Source: Bacteroidota bacterium (GTDB lineage: Bacteria; Bacteroidota; Ignavibacteria; UBA10030; UBA8401). Taken from it: a DNA stretch of 64,000 nt. The DNA is taken from positions 459,687-523,686 of the forward strand of contig JAJYOK010000001.1 in NCBI GenBank assembly GCA_021796215.1, written 5' to 3'. The notes under the pieces were generated by a model. It was not told the DNA's origin and did not search any database. It saw nothing but the letters and a program-made list of their open reading frames with translations. Both the position numbers and the translations under genes were made by a program. Positions 25,958-35,438 of the stretch are shown one piece after another. Positions within the stretch are counted from its first letter, which is position 1. Every line of letters begins with the position of its first letter.

Positions 25958-28204
25958 TTGCAGCTTACGTTTACTCATACGACTTATTTCCGAACATCTC
26001 TCTTTTTTTTCTGCACTGTTCTGGCTCTCGCGCTTGTTGAAGTTTGTCCCGCTCAAAATTCCAATGCTTTGTCGCCTCTTCGTAAAACGGCGGACGATGA
26101 CGCCACGAAGTACACTGACATCGGCAATATCGGACTGACGATTACGAACTATGGAACGATTGGAAGCAACTTCAACACATGGCCCACGCAGCCGTCATGT
26201 GAATATCCTAAAGGATCGCGCATTGAACATCTCGCAATCGGAGGTCTGTGGATTGGCGGAATTCTTCGCCGGGAAGGTGTGCCGCATGTTTCGACGGCAT
26301 GGTCGGATTTGGAGAACACAAAAGGCGGTTTGATCACTGATGCAGAAATAACCAACGACCCCGGCTCACAAATCCTTCAGCGGTCCTCCTTATCCGGCGA
26401 TCAATATTTCAATCTTGATGCGGTGAGCCATCAGGATTTGGTGATGGATTTCACTGATCGCTACACCAGAGTTCCTGATACCGGAGATTCGATTGCAACG
26501 CACACTCCGTTGAACGTGGATATTCATTTGGAATCATACGCATGGAATTTTCCCTACGCGGATTTTTTTGTCGTGCTCAATTATACGATTAAGAATGTTG
26601 GCAACGATACGATAGACGGAATGTATGTCGGATTGTGGAATGATGCAGTTGTTCGTAATACGAACCTTTCCGGCAAGCCAAGTGGTTTCACGTTCTACAA
26701 TGGAAAAGCAAAAGGATACATTGACAGTCTGCGGCTTGGGTACACATTTGATTGGAACGGATCACCGTACGGCCCTCCGGCAAATAGTTATTACGGTGTC
26801 AAGCTTTTAGGCGCCGACCCGTTTCCGTTGAAGAAAGATTCTTCCGGAAGTTTTTCAGACGCTCCGCTCGATTCGATAGGCGATCTTCACAAAGACACAT
26901 ACTATAATGCATGGATCTACAGAGGGAACGGGCAGGACGTATACTTTTCTCCGGATCAGGATAACGATCCCGGCAATTGGTATCACGGTAAATATCAGCG
27001 GCTGTCGCAATCAATGCCGAAAGCAAATATAGAAGCGCTGGCAACACCTATCGGACAATCTACGTCTGATCCTGCGACTTTGGGAGTTGCTCCATCGAAT
27101 ACTACCGACCTTCTTTCGACCGGACCGTTTCCTTCGCTGGCGCCGGGAGACAGCATCAATGTGGTGTTTGCCGTCGTGTGCGCGAAAAAATCCGGTATTG
27201 GTACAGCGAACGGTGATTATAAAAACCCATCGTTTCGTACAACATTGTACAACAACGCCAAATGGGCACAGCAGACGTATCAAGGCGAAGATATTAACGG
27301 GAATGATAAGCTTGATCCCGGAGAAGATATTTTCGGCGATGGGATTCTACACCATTACGTTTTGCCGCAGCCGCCGCGTCAGCCTCGTGTTCGTGCAGAG
27401 GTGGAAAACCAACGTGCGGTAATTTATTGGGATCGCACACAAGCGGAGGAAAGCTTTGATCCCATCAGACGGAAATATACATTCGAAGGTTACAGAGTGT
27501 ACCGTTCTGCAGCCGGGGCAGATATTCAGGACCCGTCAAATTTTGTTTTTTCCATGCAGCTTGTCGGCGACTATGATAAAGCAGACGACAACATTGGGTA
27601 CAATACAGGTTTCGCTGCAATCAAGCTTGACAGTCCGAAAGTATTTCCCGGTGACACGGTTCAATACTGGTACCGTTTCCCGCCGAAGAACGATAATATC
27701 ACAAGTCTTAACGGCTGGCAGTATTTATACGGTATTTCTGCTTATGACCAGGGAGATTCGGCAAACAACCTGCCGAGCCTTGAGTGCGCAAAGGTGATTG
27801 TTCGTGTTGTGCCCGGAACGATGGCAACGTCCGACAAGAATGCGGAAATCGGCGTGTATCCGAATCCGTATTATGCGGGTGCATCGTGGGACAAGCCGGG
27901 AGAACGTTCACGGAAAATTTATTTTTATAATTTACCGGCACACGCCGACATAAGAATTTATACGATGACCGGAGACCTTGTGGCGGATATTCCACACGAT
28001 GCTTCGACGTACGATGGCTCCGGCATTAAATGGTTCGATGATTTTTCCGGATTGGGCGTTCCGGCACATTTTGCCGGCGGCGAGCATGCATGGGATCTGA
28101 TCTCGAAATACGATCAGGCGATTGCAACTGGATTGTATTTGTTCACCGTAAAAGATCTCGACACCGGCAATGTGAAGCGTGGCAAGTTTGTGATTATTAA
28201 ATGA
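25958..28204 (+). CDS. Large T9SS-type surface protein (GLWIGG family)
   Basis: A 748-residue exported protein. No ATG lies near the N-terminus: the frame opens after a TAA at 25943, so TTG at 25958 (or CTG just before) must start it. The signal peptide has a core FFFCTVLALALVEV. The body contains AIGGLWIGG, DFFVVLNYTIKNVGNDTIDGMYVGLWNDA and a tail with GVYPNPYYAGAS ... ATGLYLFTVKDL ... RGKFVIIK, a variant of the T9SS sorting domain. The 729-residue protein at 49523 has the same layout and similar phrases, so the two are paralogues. Function is unknown; association with a TonB receptor and a PorV protein in both places suggests a surface complex. Confidence 0.82.
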   Translation: MQLTFTHTTYFRTSLFFFCTVLALALVEVCPAQNSNALSPLRKTADDDATKYTDIGNIGLTITNYGTIGSNFNTWPTQPSCEYPKGSRIEHLAIGGLWIGGILRREGVPHVSTAWSDLENTKGGLITDAEITNDPGSQILQRSSLSGDQYFNLDAVSHQDLVMDFTDRYTRVPDTGDSIATHTPLNVDIHLESYAWNFPYADFFVVLNYTIKNVGNDTIDGMYVGLWNDAVVRNTNLSGKPSGFTFYNGKAKGYIDSLRLGYTFDWNGSPYGPPANSYYGVKLLGADPFPLKKDSSGSFSDAPLDSIGDLHKDTYYNAWIYRGNGQDVYFSPDQDNDPGNWYHGKYQRLSQSMPKANIEALATPIGQSTSDPATLGVAPSNTTDLLSTGPFPSLAPGDSINVVFAVVCAKKSGIGTANGDYKNPSFRTTLYNNAKWAQQTYQGEDINGNDKLDPGEDIFGDGILHHYVLPQPPRQPRVRAEVENQRAVIYWDRTQAEESFDPIRRKYTFEGYRVYRSAAGADIQDPSNFVFSMQLVGDYDKADDNIGYNTGFAAIKLDSPKVFPGDTVQYWYRFPPKNDNITSLNGWQYLYGISAYDQGDSANNLPSLECAKVIVRVVPGTMATSDKNAEIGVYPNPYYAGASWDKPGERSRKIYFYNLPAHADIRIYTMTGDLVADIPHDASTYDGSGIKWFDDFSGLGVPAHFAGGEHAWDLISKYDQAIATGLYLFTVKDLDTGNVKRGKFVIIK

Positions 28205-28206
28205 GT

Positions 28207-28239
28207 AGATAGGCTCCATCTCAGAGACGGAGCCCATCT
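28207..28239 (+). other. Intergenic hairpin between two T9SS genes
   Basis: AGAT-A-GGCTCC and GGAGCC-C-ATCT pair around an 11-base loop. There is no poly-T run, so it may be a transcript-stabilising or attenuating hairpin, not a full terminator. Confidence 0.5.
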
Positions 28240-28283
28240 TATCTCACAAAATTATTAACATTTTAAGGAAGGAGAGAAAAAAA

Positions 28284-30575
28284 ATGAAAAAACTGCTATT
28301 GCTCGCTGCGTTTTTTCTTGCAACCGCAGGTTATGCATTTGCACAGCCAGCGGCTCACAAAACAGTTCGTGTAACGTCGCTGGATAAAACCAAAACGATT
28401 ATTACCCCGGAGGTGACGATTCACGATATCCAGTTTGTATCCGACTCAGCCCTGCATGTTTGTGATTCGCTCGGTTATTCCAATGTTTCCCAATGGATGG
28501 CACAAACGTCCCAATACTTGAGTGACACTGTAACCGTTACTGTGCTTGTATCGGTTCCACCGGATGTTATTACGTATACGAATCATGGCATTACAATGGA
28601 TGTTGTTGACACGGGCTCACTTGGTTCACAGCCATGGAGCGGTATTCTTGTTCGCTGGCCTGTTTCAGGAGATCAAAGTGGTGCTGCCGGTGCAGGCTTT
28701 TATGTCAACCAAGGCGACATTATACAAATGACAGGTCAGATCCAAGAATTTCCGTCAAATGCGATGAACAGCCTTACTCAATTTGCCCCTCTTCCGGACT
28801 ATCCGATAACTCTAATTTCAGAAAACAACCCTCTTCCTGACCCTGTACACTTAACTGTCTCAGAATTTAATGTCGGACAAAACGATGGGAGCGACATTAG
28901 GTTTTCAACTGGCGAGCAATGGGAGGGGAAAGAAGTTTATTTTACCGACGTTACGGTGACCGGAAACGTTAATAACACCAGGGGGACTTTTGAGTTTGTA
29001 GATAATCAAAGTAATCATCTCTCAGATTATGATTGGTCGTATCATTTTACGCTGGATACAACCAGCGTTGATAGAGTAGGAGAACCTCAGGATACCTCTT
29101 ACCATGTGCCGCCTCTTGGAACAACTATTGATACGATTCGCGGTTATATCTCCACATCATCTGGAGGAGAAGCGAAGCGCGGTTACCGTATATGCCCGAT
29201 ATTTCCCGGCGATATTGTATATGGCGCTACGGGTCCGGGAGTTTCAACGCAGAGACGTTATCCGGTTGTTGTAGCCAAGGATTCTACACCGCTTATCACT
29301 GTAAAAGCATTTAAGCAATTGAATCCTTTTGCAACAACGTACGACGTTGACACCGTTCAATTGTATTACAGCGTTGATAACGGTGCATGGCAGAAAATTG
29401 GAATGACCGCTGCACAACCGTCAGTAGATTCACTCTATCAAGGAAATATTCCTGCACAATCTGTGGGAAGCACTGTCCGGTATTTTGTAAAAGTGAGAGA
29501 CAAGGATTCACTTACCACACTTCTAGCAAACGCCGGCGGTCTTACGCAGTTTGACAGTACGAGCGGATTTTTCTTCTACAAAGTTCTTGATCGTACAGCG
29601 CAGCCGCTTCTTTCGATTCAGGATATTCAAACAACGCCATATACAAATGGACGAAGTGCGTATGTCGGTGCAGTGGATTCTGTCGGTGGAATTGTTACGG
29701 CAGACACCGCCAGTTTACTCTTAACACCACGTAGCAGCGACGGCTCTAATGCCTATTATATCCAGAGCGGGTCGCAAAAGTTCAGTGGATTGTGGGTTGT
29801 CGGTCCCGATTCGCTCTTAACAAAGCTTGTGAATGGCGACAGCGTTGTTGTTACAGGAACGATTGCGGAAAATTTTGATGTCACACGTTTAGAAGCTGTG
29901 ACTGCAGCCCGCGTTGTTTCTCACGGTAACCCTCTTCCGGCTCCTGTCAAGCTAAGGACATCTATTTTTGGCGGAGCAGCGAGCAATGGAAATCTTGCCG
30001 CAGAGCCGTATGAAAGCATGTTGGTCGAATTCGATTCGGTGACGGTTATGAATGTTGCACCGGTGTATCAACAGCCGGATTTTTCCGTACAGGACAATAG
30101 CGGCATAGAGATGCTTGTGCATAACGACGGCCGCAACATGTATCTTGACAGCACAGGCATTAATACAAGCTTCAAAGTTGGTAATACAATCGGCAAGCTG
30201 TTCGGTATTATTTATTATCAAAACAGCCGCTACAAACTTGAGCCACGTACGAACGCTGATTTTGTAGACGTTGTTGTCACTGCCGTGCAGCGTACACGTC
30301 CTGAGATGCCGAAGCAGTACGCACTTGATCAGAATTTCCCTAATCCGTTCAATCCAAGCACAACCATTCGCTACGCTATCCCTGCGGAAGCGAAAGTAAC
30401 GTTGAAAATATATAACCTCATCGGACAGGAAGTGGCGACGCTGGTGAATACTAACCAGATGGTCGGAACGTATTCAGTGCAGTTCGATGCTTCGAAGTTG
30501 TCAAGCGGCGTGTACTTCTATCGTTTGAGCGCCGGTTCGTTTGTGCAAACGAAGAAGTTATTGCTGCTGAAGTAA
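28284..30575 (+). CDS. T9SS-secreted protein with OB-fold-like repeats
   Basis: A 763-residue secreted protein with signal peptide MKKLLLLAAFFLATAGYAFAQ and a complete T9SS type A sorting domain: YALDQNFPNPFNPSTTIRY, IYNLIGQEVATL, then SSGVYFYRLSAGSFVQTKKL to the end. Two or three internal blocks of about 120 residues look like OB-fold modules (for example GIVTADTASLL ... LVNGDSVVVTGTIAENFDVTRL). Such modules are found in secreted nucleases and adhesins, but no catalytic domain is seen. AAGGAGAG precedes the ATG. It probably shares a transcript with the gene upstream. Confidence 0.82.
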   Translation: MKKLLLLAAFFLATAGYAFAQPAAHKTVRVTSLDKTKTIITPEVTIHDIQFVSDSALHVCDSLGYSNVSQWMAQTSQYLSDTVTVTVLVSVPPDVITYTNHGITMDVVDTGSLGSQPWSGILVRWPVSGDQSGAAGAGFYVNQGDIIQMTGQIQEFPSNAMNSLTQFAPLPDYPITLISENNPLPDPVHLTVSEFNVGQNDGSDIRFSTGEQWEGKEVYFTDVTVTGNVNNTRGTFEFVDNQSNHLSDYDWSYHFTLDTTSVDRVGEPQDTSYHVPPLGTTIDTIRGYISTSSGGEAKRGYRICPIFPGDIVYGATGPGVSTQRRYPVVVAKDSTPLITVKAFKQLNPFATTYDVDTVQLYYSVDNGAWQKIGMTAAQPSVDSLYQGNIPAQSVGSTVRYFVKVRDKDSLTTLLANAGGLTQFDSTSGFFFYKVLDRTAQPLLSIQDIQTTPYTNGRSAYVGAVDSVGGIVTADTASLLLTPRSSDGSNAYYIQSGSQKFSGLWVVGPDSLLTKLVNGDSVVVTGTIAENFDVTRLEAVTAARVVSHGNPLPAPVKLRTSIFGGAASNGNLAAEPYESMLVEFDSVTVMNVAPVYQQPDFSVQDNSGIEMLVHNDGRNMYLDSTGINTSFKVGNTIGKLFGIIYYQNSRYKLEPRTNADFVDVVVTAVQRTRPEMPKQYALDQNFPNPFNPSTTIRYAIPAEAKVTLKIYNLIGQEVATLVNTNQMVGTYSVQFDASKLSSGVYFYRLSAGSFVQTKKLLLLK

Positions 30576-30606
30576 AATTAAAGCAATGATTGCTTGATGA
30601 GAAAAA

Positions 30607-30690
30607 GTCATTCTGAGGAGCGAAGCGACGAAGAATCCAATGTGTGATTTGAATTTAAGTTTATGGATTCTTCGCTTCGCTCAGAATGAC
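30607..30690. repeat. Long inverted repeat of REP type
   Basis: The arm at 30607-30639 starts GTCATTCTGAGGAGCGAAGC and ends GAAGAATCCA. The arm at 30664-30690 starts TGGATTCTTCGCTTCGCTC and ends AGAATGAC. They pair over about 27 bases with a six-base bulge and a 24-base loop. The CATTCTGAG...GAATCC form is like dispersed palindromes seen in many bacterial genomes. Confidence 0.75.
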
Positions 30691-30777
30691 AGCAGAAAAT
30701 AGTTTCTTACAGTTTTTTGCTTGAGTGACTTAACTGTTCACTGATGTTTGCACTTTGGTTATTGCAGTAATGTCAAC

Positions 30778-32547
30778 ATGAAAATTTTCTACAATCTCGG
30801 AATATTTTTTATTACAGTTCTTCTCTTCGGCAGTTGTTCGAAACAGTTTCCAAACCAGCCGAACCCGAACGCGCTTCCGCAAACACGATTGTGGCTTACG
30901 CCCGAACCTGTGTTGCACGAATCAATTTCGCGTCAGCATGTGTATTGGTATGGTGAGGACCCGGACGGACGTGTTATCGGTTATCTCATTGCTGTCGGCA
31001 ACCTCAAGCCGGCGCCGAACTCTCTTCCATTTCCCGACACGCTGACATACACGTGGACGACAAAAAGCGATACGTTACTTGCACTGCCGCTTCGTGCGCT
31101 CAGGGATAGTTTTACAGTCATCGTGCGTGCGGTTGACAATACATTCAAATCTGCGTCACTGCTTCCGGAAGGAGCAATAATCAAAATGACGCCGCAGCCG
31201 TATTGGGATTTAGATACGGACAGCGTTCTCAGCGGCAGTGATATTGTTTTGAATGGCTTTCAAACTGCCGCAGACCCGAAAGGAGCGATTCTTCTCCTCC
31301 CGATTCGTAACACGCCACCCACAGTGCAGTTTGCCGCAAATCCTGTGGATTCAATAACGTATGAGCAGCCGGATACCACTTTCACTGTGGCAACATTTTC
31401 GTGGGTCGGGCATGACCTTGACGGCGATGCAACAATTACCGATTACCGCATTGCGCTCAATGATACAACATTGCCGACAAGCTGGATTACTATCAACGGT
31501 TCTCCAAAATTTGTTACGCTTTCCGTGCCTCGTTCTGTGAGTGACAATGCAACAGGTGCCGTGAGCGCAACCGTGTACACAGGGACATATCCCAACTTAC
31601 AAAATCGCGGGACGATTTCCGGTTTGAAATTGGACGCGACCAATGTTTTTTATGTTGAAGCACATGATATTGCGGGCGAATACAGCAAAGCGGTACACAT
31701 GCCTTCTGATACGACAAAGAAAAAATGGTTTGTGAAAAAACCGAAAGGAAGTACACTGCTGATTGCTGATTACGATTCTTACATAGGTGGGGTGGGGCAT
31801 GCCGACACCAGCGTGTTGAATGCCTATCGAAGCATTTTCACAGACGTCGGTGGTGTTTTGAGTACCTTTGATGTGCTTGATGTTGGCTACGGGTTCTCAT
31901 CTGCTCAAGATAAATACACGCAGTCGCTTTATCAAAAGTACGGCAATCTCGTTCCGGTCAATCTGAATCCAGCATTCATTATGACTCTTCAGTTGTACAA
32001 ATTTGTGTACTGGTTCAGCGATCTTTACCCAAGTTATACGCCTGCACGGATCGGTTTGTTTTATTATCTTCAGCAGGGAGGAAAAGCAATTTTCTCGACA
32101 ACATTTCCCCCATACAACATTATTTCTTTTCCGGATGTTCAGGCATTAAATGATTTCGCTCCGATAGACAGTGTTTCATCAGACCCGCTTTCCACATCGT
32201 CGAATCCTACCAATGCCGACAGCCGCATTTCGGTTGGAACGAAAGTCATTCCATATGATACGACGAGCGGCTATCCAGTGTTGACGTTTGGACCTCCGCC
32301 GATTCCCGGCGCTCAATATTTGAACTTTAATTGGCGCCGCATTTATAAGCGAGCGGATGCGCAATATATTTATAAGATTGATTCATCATCAACAGGCAGG
32401 TATCTTGGAAGCCCAACTATTGCCGTGATTGATAATGCAAAGACATTTGTTCTGTTTGCACTTCCGGTGCATTATCTCAATAACGATCACACAGCATTAA
32501 AAGCATTCTTTCACAAAGTTATTGTTGATGAGTTTGGATTTCAATGA
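30778..32547 (+). CDS. Outer-membrane or periplasmic lipoprotein with Ig-like and GATase-like parts
   Basis: A 589-residue lipoprotein (MKIFYNLGIFFITVLLFGSCSKQ, lipobox FGSC). Residues about 40-290 have fibronectin/Ig-like beta-sandwich character (YWYGEDPDGRVIGY, SWVGHDLDGDATITDYRIAL). The C-terminal half (GSTLLIADYDSYIGG ... YKFVYWFSDLYPSYTPARIGLFYYLQQGGKAIFSTTF) has an amidotransferase-like alpha/beta look without an evident catalytic Cys. ATG at 30778 begins the signal peptide. The stop shares four bases (ATGA) with the TonB receptor gene, so the two are coupled. Confidence 0.75.
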   Translation: MKIFYNLGIFFITVLLFGSCSKQFPNQPNPNALPQTRLWLTPEPVLHESISRQHVYWYGEDPDGRVIGYLIAVGNLKPAPNSLPFPDTLTYTWTTKSDTLLALPLRALRDSFTVIVRAVDNTFKSASLLPEGAIIKMTPQPYWDLDTDSVLSGSDIVLNGFQTAADPKGAILLLPIRNTPPTVQFAANPVDSITYEQPDTTFTVATFSWVGHDLDGDATITDYRIALNDTTLPTSWITINGSPKFVTLSVPRSVSDNATGAVSATVYTGTYPNLQNRGTISGLKLDATNVFYVEAHDIAGEYSKAVHMPSDTTKKKWFVKKPKGSTLLIADYDSYIGGVGHADTSVLNAYRSIFTDVGGVLSTFDVLDVGYGFSSAQDKYTQSLYQKYGNLVPVNLNPAFIMTLQLYKFVYWFSDLYPSYTPARIGLFYYLQQGGKAIFSTTFPPYNIISFPDVQALNDFAPIDSVSSDPLSTSSNPTNADSRISVGTKVIPYDTTSGYPVLTFGPPPIPGAQYLNFNWRRIYKRADAQYIYKIDSSSTGRYLGSPTIAVIDNAKTFVLFALPVHYLNNDHTALKAFFHKVIVDEFGFQ

Positions 32548-35438
32548 TAATGAAACTGAAATTACGCAAAATATATCAGAAGAACTTTCTACGGGCTCCG
32601 GTCTTCGCGGGAATGACGCTGCTCTTTGTTTTGTTTTCTGCTGCCGCATTTCCACAGACAACCCTGACGGAGTCCTCGACCGGTACGATTAAAGGTAAAA
32701 TTACCGACTCAAAAACTGGTGAAGGACTTCCGAGCGTTAATATTGTTCTCAAAGGAACATACTACGGCGCGGCAAGCGATTTCGACGGGAATTACAAAAT
32801 TGAAAAGGTAAATCCCGGCACCTACAATCTTGCAATCACGCTGCTCGGTTATAAAGCGACCGAATATACCGGTGTCAAAGTGGAAGCCGGAAAAGCGGTG
32901 GAGATCAATGTGAAGCTCGAAGAAACCGCGTTGACTCTTGGAAAAGAAGTTGTCATTGTCGGAGAGAAACCGCTTTTCGATATCGAACAAACATCGAGCG
33001 CGCGCACTGTGAGCGGGCAGGATATTAAAGTTGCAGCAGTTCAAACAGTGCAGGATGTGGTTGGGCTTCAAACCGGTGTTGTCCAAAGCGATAACGAAAT
33101 TCATATCCGTGGAAGCCGCGGTTACGAAAATGCTTACCTTGTTGACGGAGTTCCTGTGCAGGATATTCTTGGAGGAACAGGTTTCGGACTTCAGATCAGC
33201 CCGGATGCAATTCAGCAAATGGAAGTGATCACCGGCGGATATAATGCAGAATATGGACAAGCAACATCGGGCATTGTCAGCATTACAACAAAAGACGGTA
33301 CAACGACATACAATGGCGGGATTTCGTACAAAACCGATCAAATTTGGGGAGCAAATTCCCGCGCGAATACCAATACGGATATTTTCGAAGGAAATGTGAG
33401 CGGTCCCATTCCTCTTGCTGATTTACTATTGCCAGGAAGTTTAAGCTTCTTCGGGACATTCAGCGCGAATGTGACGGACGGCTATACGCGCTGGGTGCAG
33501 ACGCTCGACAGTTACGGAAAACCGAACGGCTATGAATCCGTAGCGCCCCACGCTCTGGTGTCGTCCATTTTTTATGGGAGTAGGTTTACACCGCGCCTCG
33601 CAAACAATTATTCGTGGACTGGAAAGCTGACATGGAAACCATCGGCAACCGAAAAGCTTGCGTACTCATACAATGAATCTGTTTCGATTGATCAAAACTC
33701 GGCGACGATTCAAACGGCGCTTGAGTACGAAGAGCCGTCGCCGGGTTTTCAGTACGCGTTCAAAAATATTCTGGACAGCGCGAATACGTTCACCCAGATC
33801 AACATCCAGCAGACGATAGCGTGGACGCACACGATTGATCCGAAATCATTTTACGAGATTCATCTCAGCCGTTACACAGCTCACGTGCGCGGCGATGCAA
33901 ACGGAAAAGATTACACGCAATATAACGAGCCGAAAGATATTGTTTCATTCCCGATCGAGTATTACAACCGCGGGCAGGATACTGTCGGCGTTATTCCCGG
34001 AGATGGTTTTTATGATACGGGAGGTCCGTTTGAATGGCGCGACCATTTTATTGATGATATCGGCTTCAAGTTTGATTTCACTAATTTCTTCACGGAGAAA
34101 AATAAATTCAAAACCGGCATTGAATCTCATTTCCAAACGTTGCAGATGATTGATATTACCGATCCGTGGATCAAGCCGCTCGGTTTGAATAACGATATTT
34201 ATCGTGTGAGCCCGGCCTCAGGCGCCTTGTATGCGCAGGACAATATCACAATCAGCGGTATGGTACTGAACTTTGGACTTCGTTTCGATTACTGGTTCCC
34301 CGGAAAATATGTTGACGATGCGATCAATAATCCTGATGTTCCTCTCGCTTCAGATGAGATCCGGCAGCAATATAAGCAGGAAACATATTCATTCTTCGGA
34401 CACCGGTGGAAAGGAAGAATCAGCCCGCGTCTTGGAATATCTCACCCCGTTTCTGATAATCAAACGCTCTTTTTCTCGTACGGACATTTTTCAAAACTTC
34501 CGCAGCCGACGTATGTGTATTCGAAGCTGACTTCGAGCAGTGCTCAATCTACAGTTCAGACAATCGGCAATCCCAATCTCAATCCTGAAACGACTGTGGC
34601 GTACGAACTTGGACTCCGGAATCAAATCACCGAAGACGATGTGCTGACAGTAACAGCGTATTACAAAGACATTTTCGATTACATCACAGCACGAACAGTA
34701 CGCGCGACGAACGCGCGGTTTGCGAGCGGCACCTATACAACGTACGTCAATTCGGATTATGCAAGGACGCGCGGTATTGAAATTGAGTATAACAAACGTA
34801 TCGGGCGAAATTTCCGCGGGACGCTCTCCGGCTCGTACTCGATAGCGACAGGAAAGAGCTCAGCAGCAAATGAAGCGTTATATAATTTGGTAACGAATGG
34901 AATCGAAACCACGATTAAAGAAAGCTACGTTCCATGGGACAGGCCGCTTCAAGCATCACTGAATCTTAATTTCAATGTTCCGAAAAACGAACCGATATTT
35001 GGATTCGCTCCCGGTGTCCTGGACGATTACAATCTTTTTGCCCGCGTGTTTTTTGAGTCAGGGCACCGTTACACGCCGCAAATTTTTTCCGGATATGATG
35101 TGAACGGCAGGCCGCAATATCTTACCGATTACAATAACATTGATGCGGCGGTAGGGCAGAACTGGTTCTACGTCAATTTGAATTTTGAAAAATATATAAA
35201 TTTCGGTCCGGTAAAATTAACACTGAGTCTCGAGGTTAAAAATCTTTTGAACAATCAAAATGCGCAGATCATCAACCCAGTCACCGGGCGAGCCTATGAG
35301 TATGGCGACAATGTTCCGTCGTCATATAATGACCCGCGCTATCCGCAGCTTCAGGGGACGATTTCGCCGTTCCCGTATAATCCCGCGCGCTACCTCACGC
35401 CGCGGACAGCAAATGTCGGGCTTGCATTGAGATTCTGA
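32544..35438 (+). CDS. TonB-dependent receptor with carboxypeptidase-regulatory-like domain
   Basis: A 964-residue outer-membrane receptor. After the signal peptide comes a CarboxypepD_reg-like beta-sandwich (TIKGKITDSKTGEGLPSVNIVLKGT), then a plug domain (QDVVGLQTGVVQSDNEIHIRGSRGYENAYLVDGVPV, AEYGQATSGIVSITT) and a 22-strand-type barrel ending in LRF, the terminal aromatic used by barrel assembly. No SusD partner is encoded. The stop overlaps the ATG of the PorV-family gene (TGATG). The signal peptide includes RAPVFAGMTLL, whose DNA resembles a dispersed REP sequence. Ligand unknown. Confidence 0.9.
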   Translation: MIMKLKLRKIYQKNFLRAPVFAGMTLLFVLFSAAAFPQTTLTESSTGTIKGKITDSKTGEGLPSVNIVLKGTYYGAASDFDGNYKIEKVNPGTYNLAITLLGYKATEYTGVKVEAGKAVEINVKLEETALTLGKEVVIVGEKPLFDIEQTSSARTVSGQDIKVAAVQTVQDVVGLQTGVVQSDNEIHIRGSRGYENAYLVDGVPVQDILGGTGFGLQISPDAIQQMEVITGGYNAEYGQATSGIVSITTKDGTTTYNGGISYKTDQIWGANSRANTNTDIFEGNVSGPIPLADLLLPGSLSFFGTFSANVTDGYTRWVQTLDSYGKPNGYESVAPHALVSSIFYGSRFTPRLANNYSWTGKLTWKPSATEKLAYSYNESVSIDQNSATIQTALEYEEPSPGFQYAFKNILDSANTFTQINIQQTIAWTHTIDPKSFYEIHLSRYTAHVRGDANGKDYTQYNEPKDIVSFPIEYYNRGQDTVGVIPGDGFYDTGGPFEWRDHFIDDIGFKFDFTNFFTEKNKFKTGIESHFQTLQMIDITDPWIKPLGLNNDIYRVSPASGALYAQDNITISGMVLNFGLRFDYWFPGKYVDDAINNPDVPLASDEIRQQYKQETYSFFGHRWKGRISPRLGISHPVSDNQTLFFSYGHFSKLPQPTYVYSKLTSSSAQSTVQTIGNPNLNPETTVAYELGLRNQITEDDVLTVTAYYKDIFDYITARTVRATNARFASGTYTTYVNSDYARTRGIEIEYNKRIGRNFRGTLSGSYSIATGKSSAANEALYNLVTNGIETTIKESYVPWDRPLQASLNLNFNVPKNEPIFGFAPGVLDDYNLFARVFFESGHRYTPQIFSGYDVNGRPQYLTDYNNIDAAVGQNWFYVNLNFEKYINFGPVKLTLSLEVKNLLNNQNAQIINPVTGRAYEYGDNVPSSYNDPRYPQLQGTISPFPYNPARYLTPRTANVGLALRF

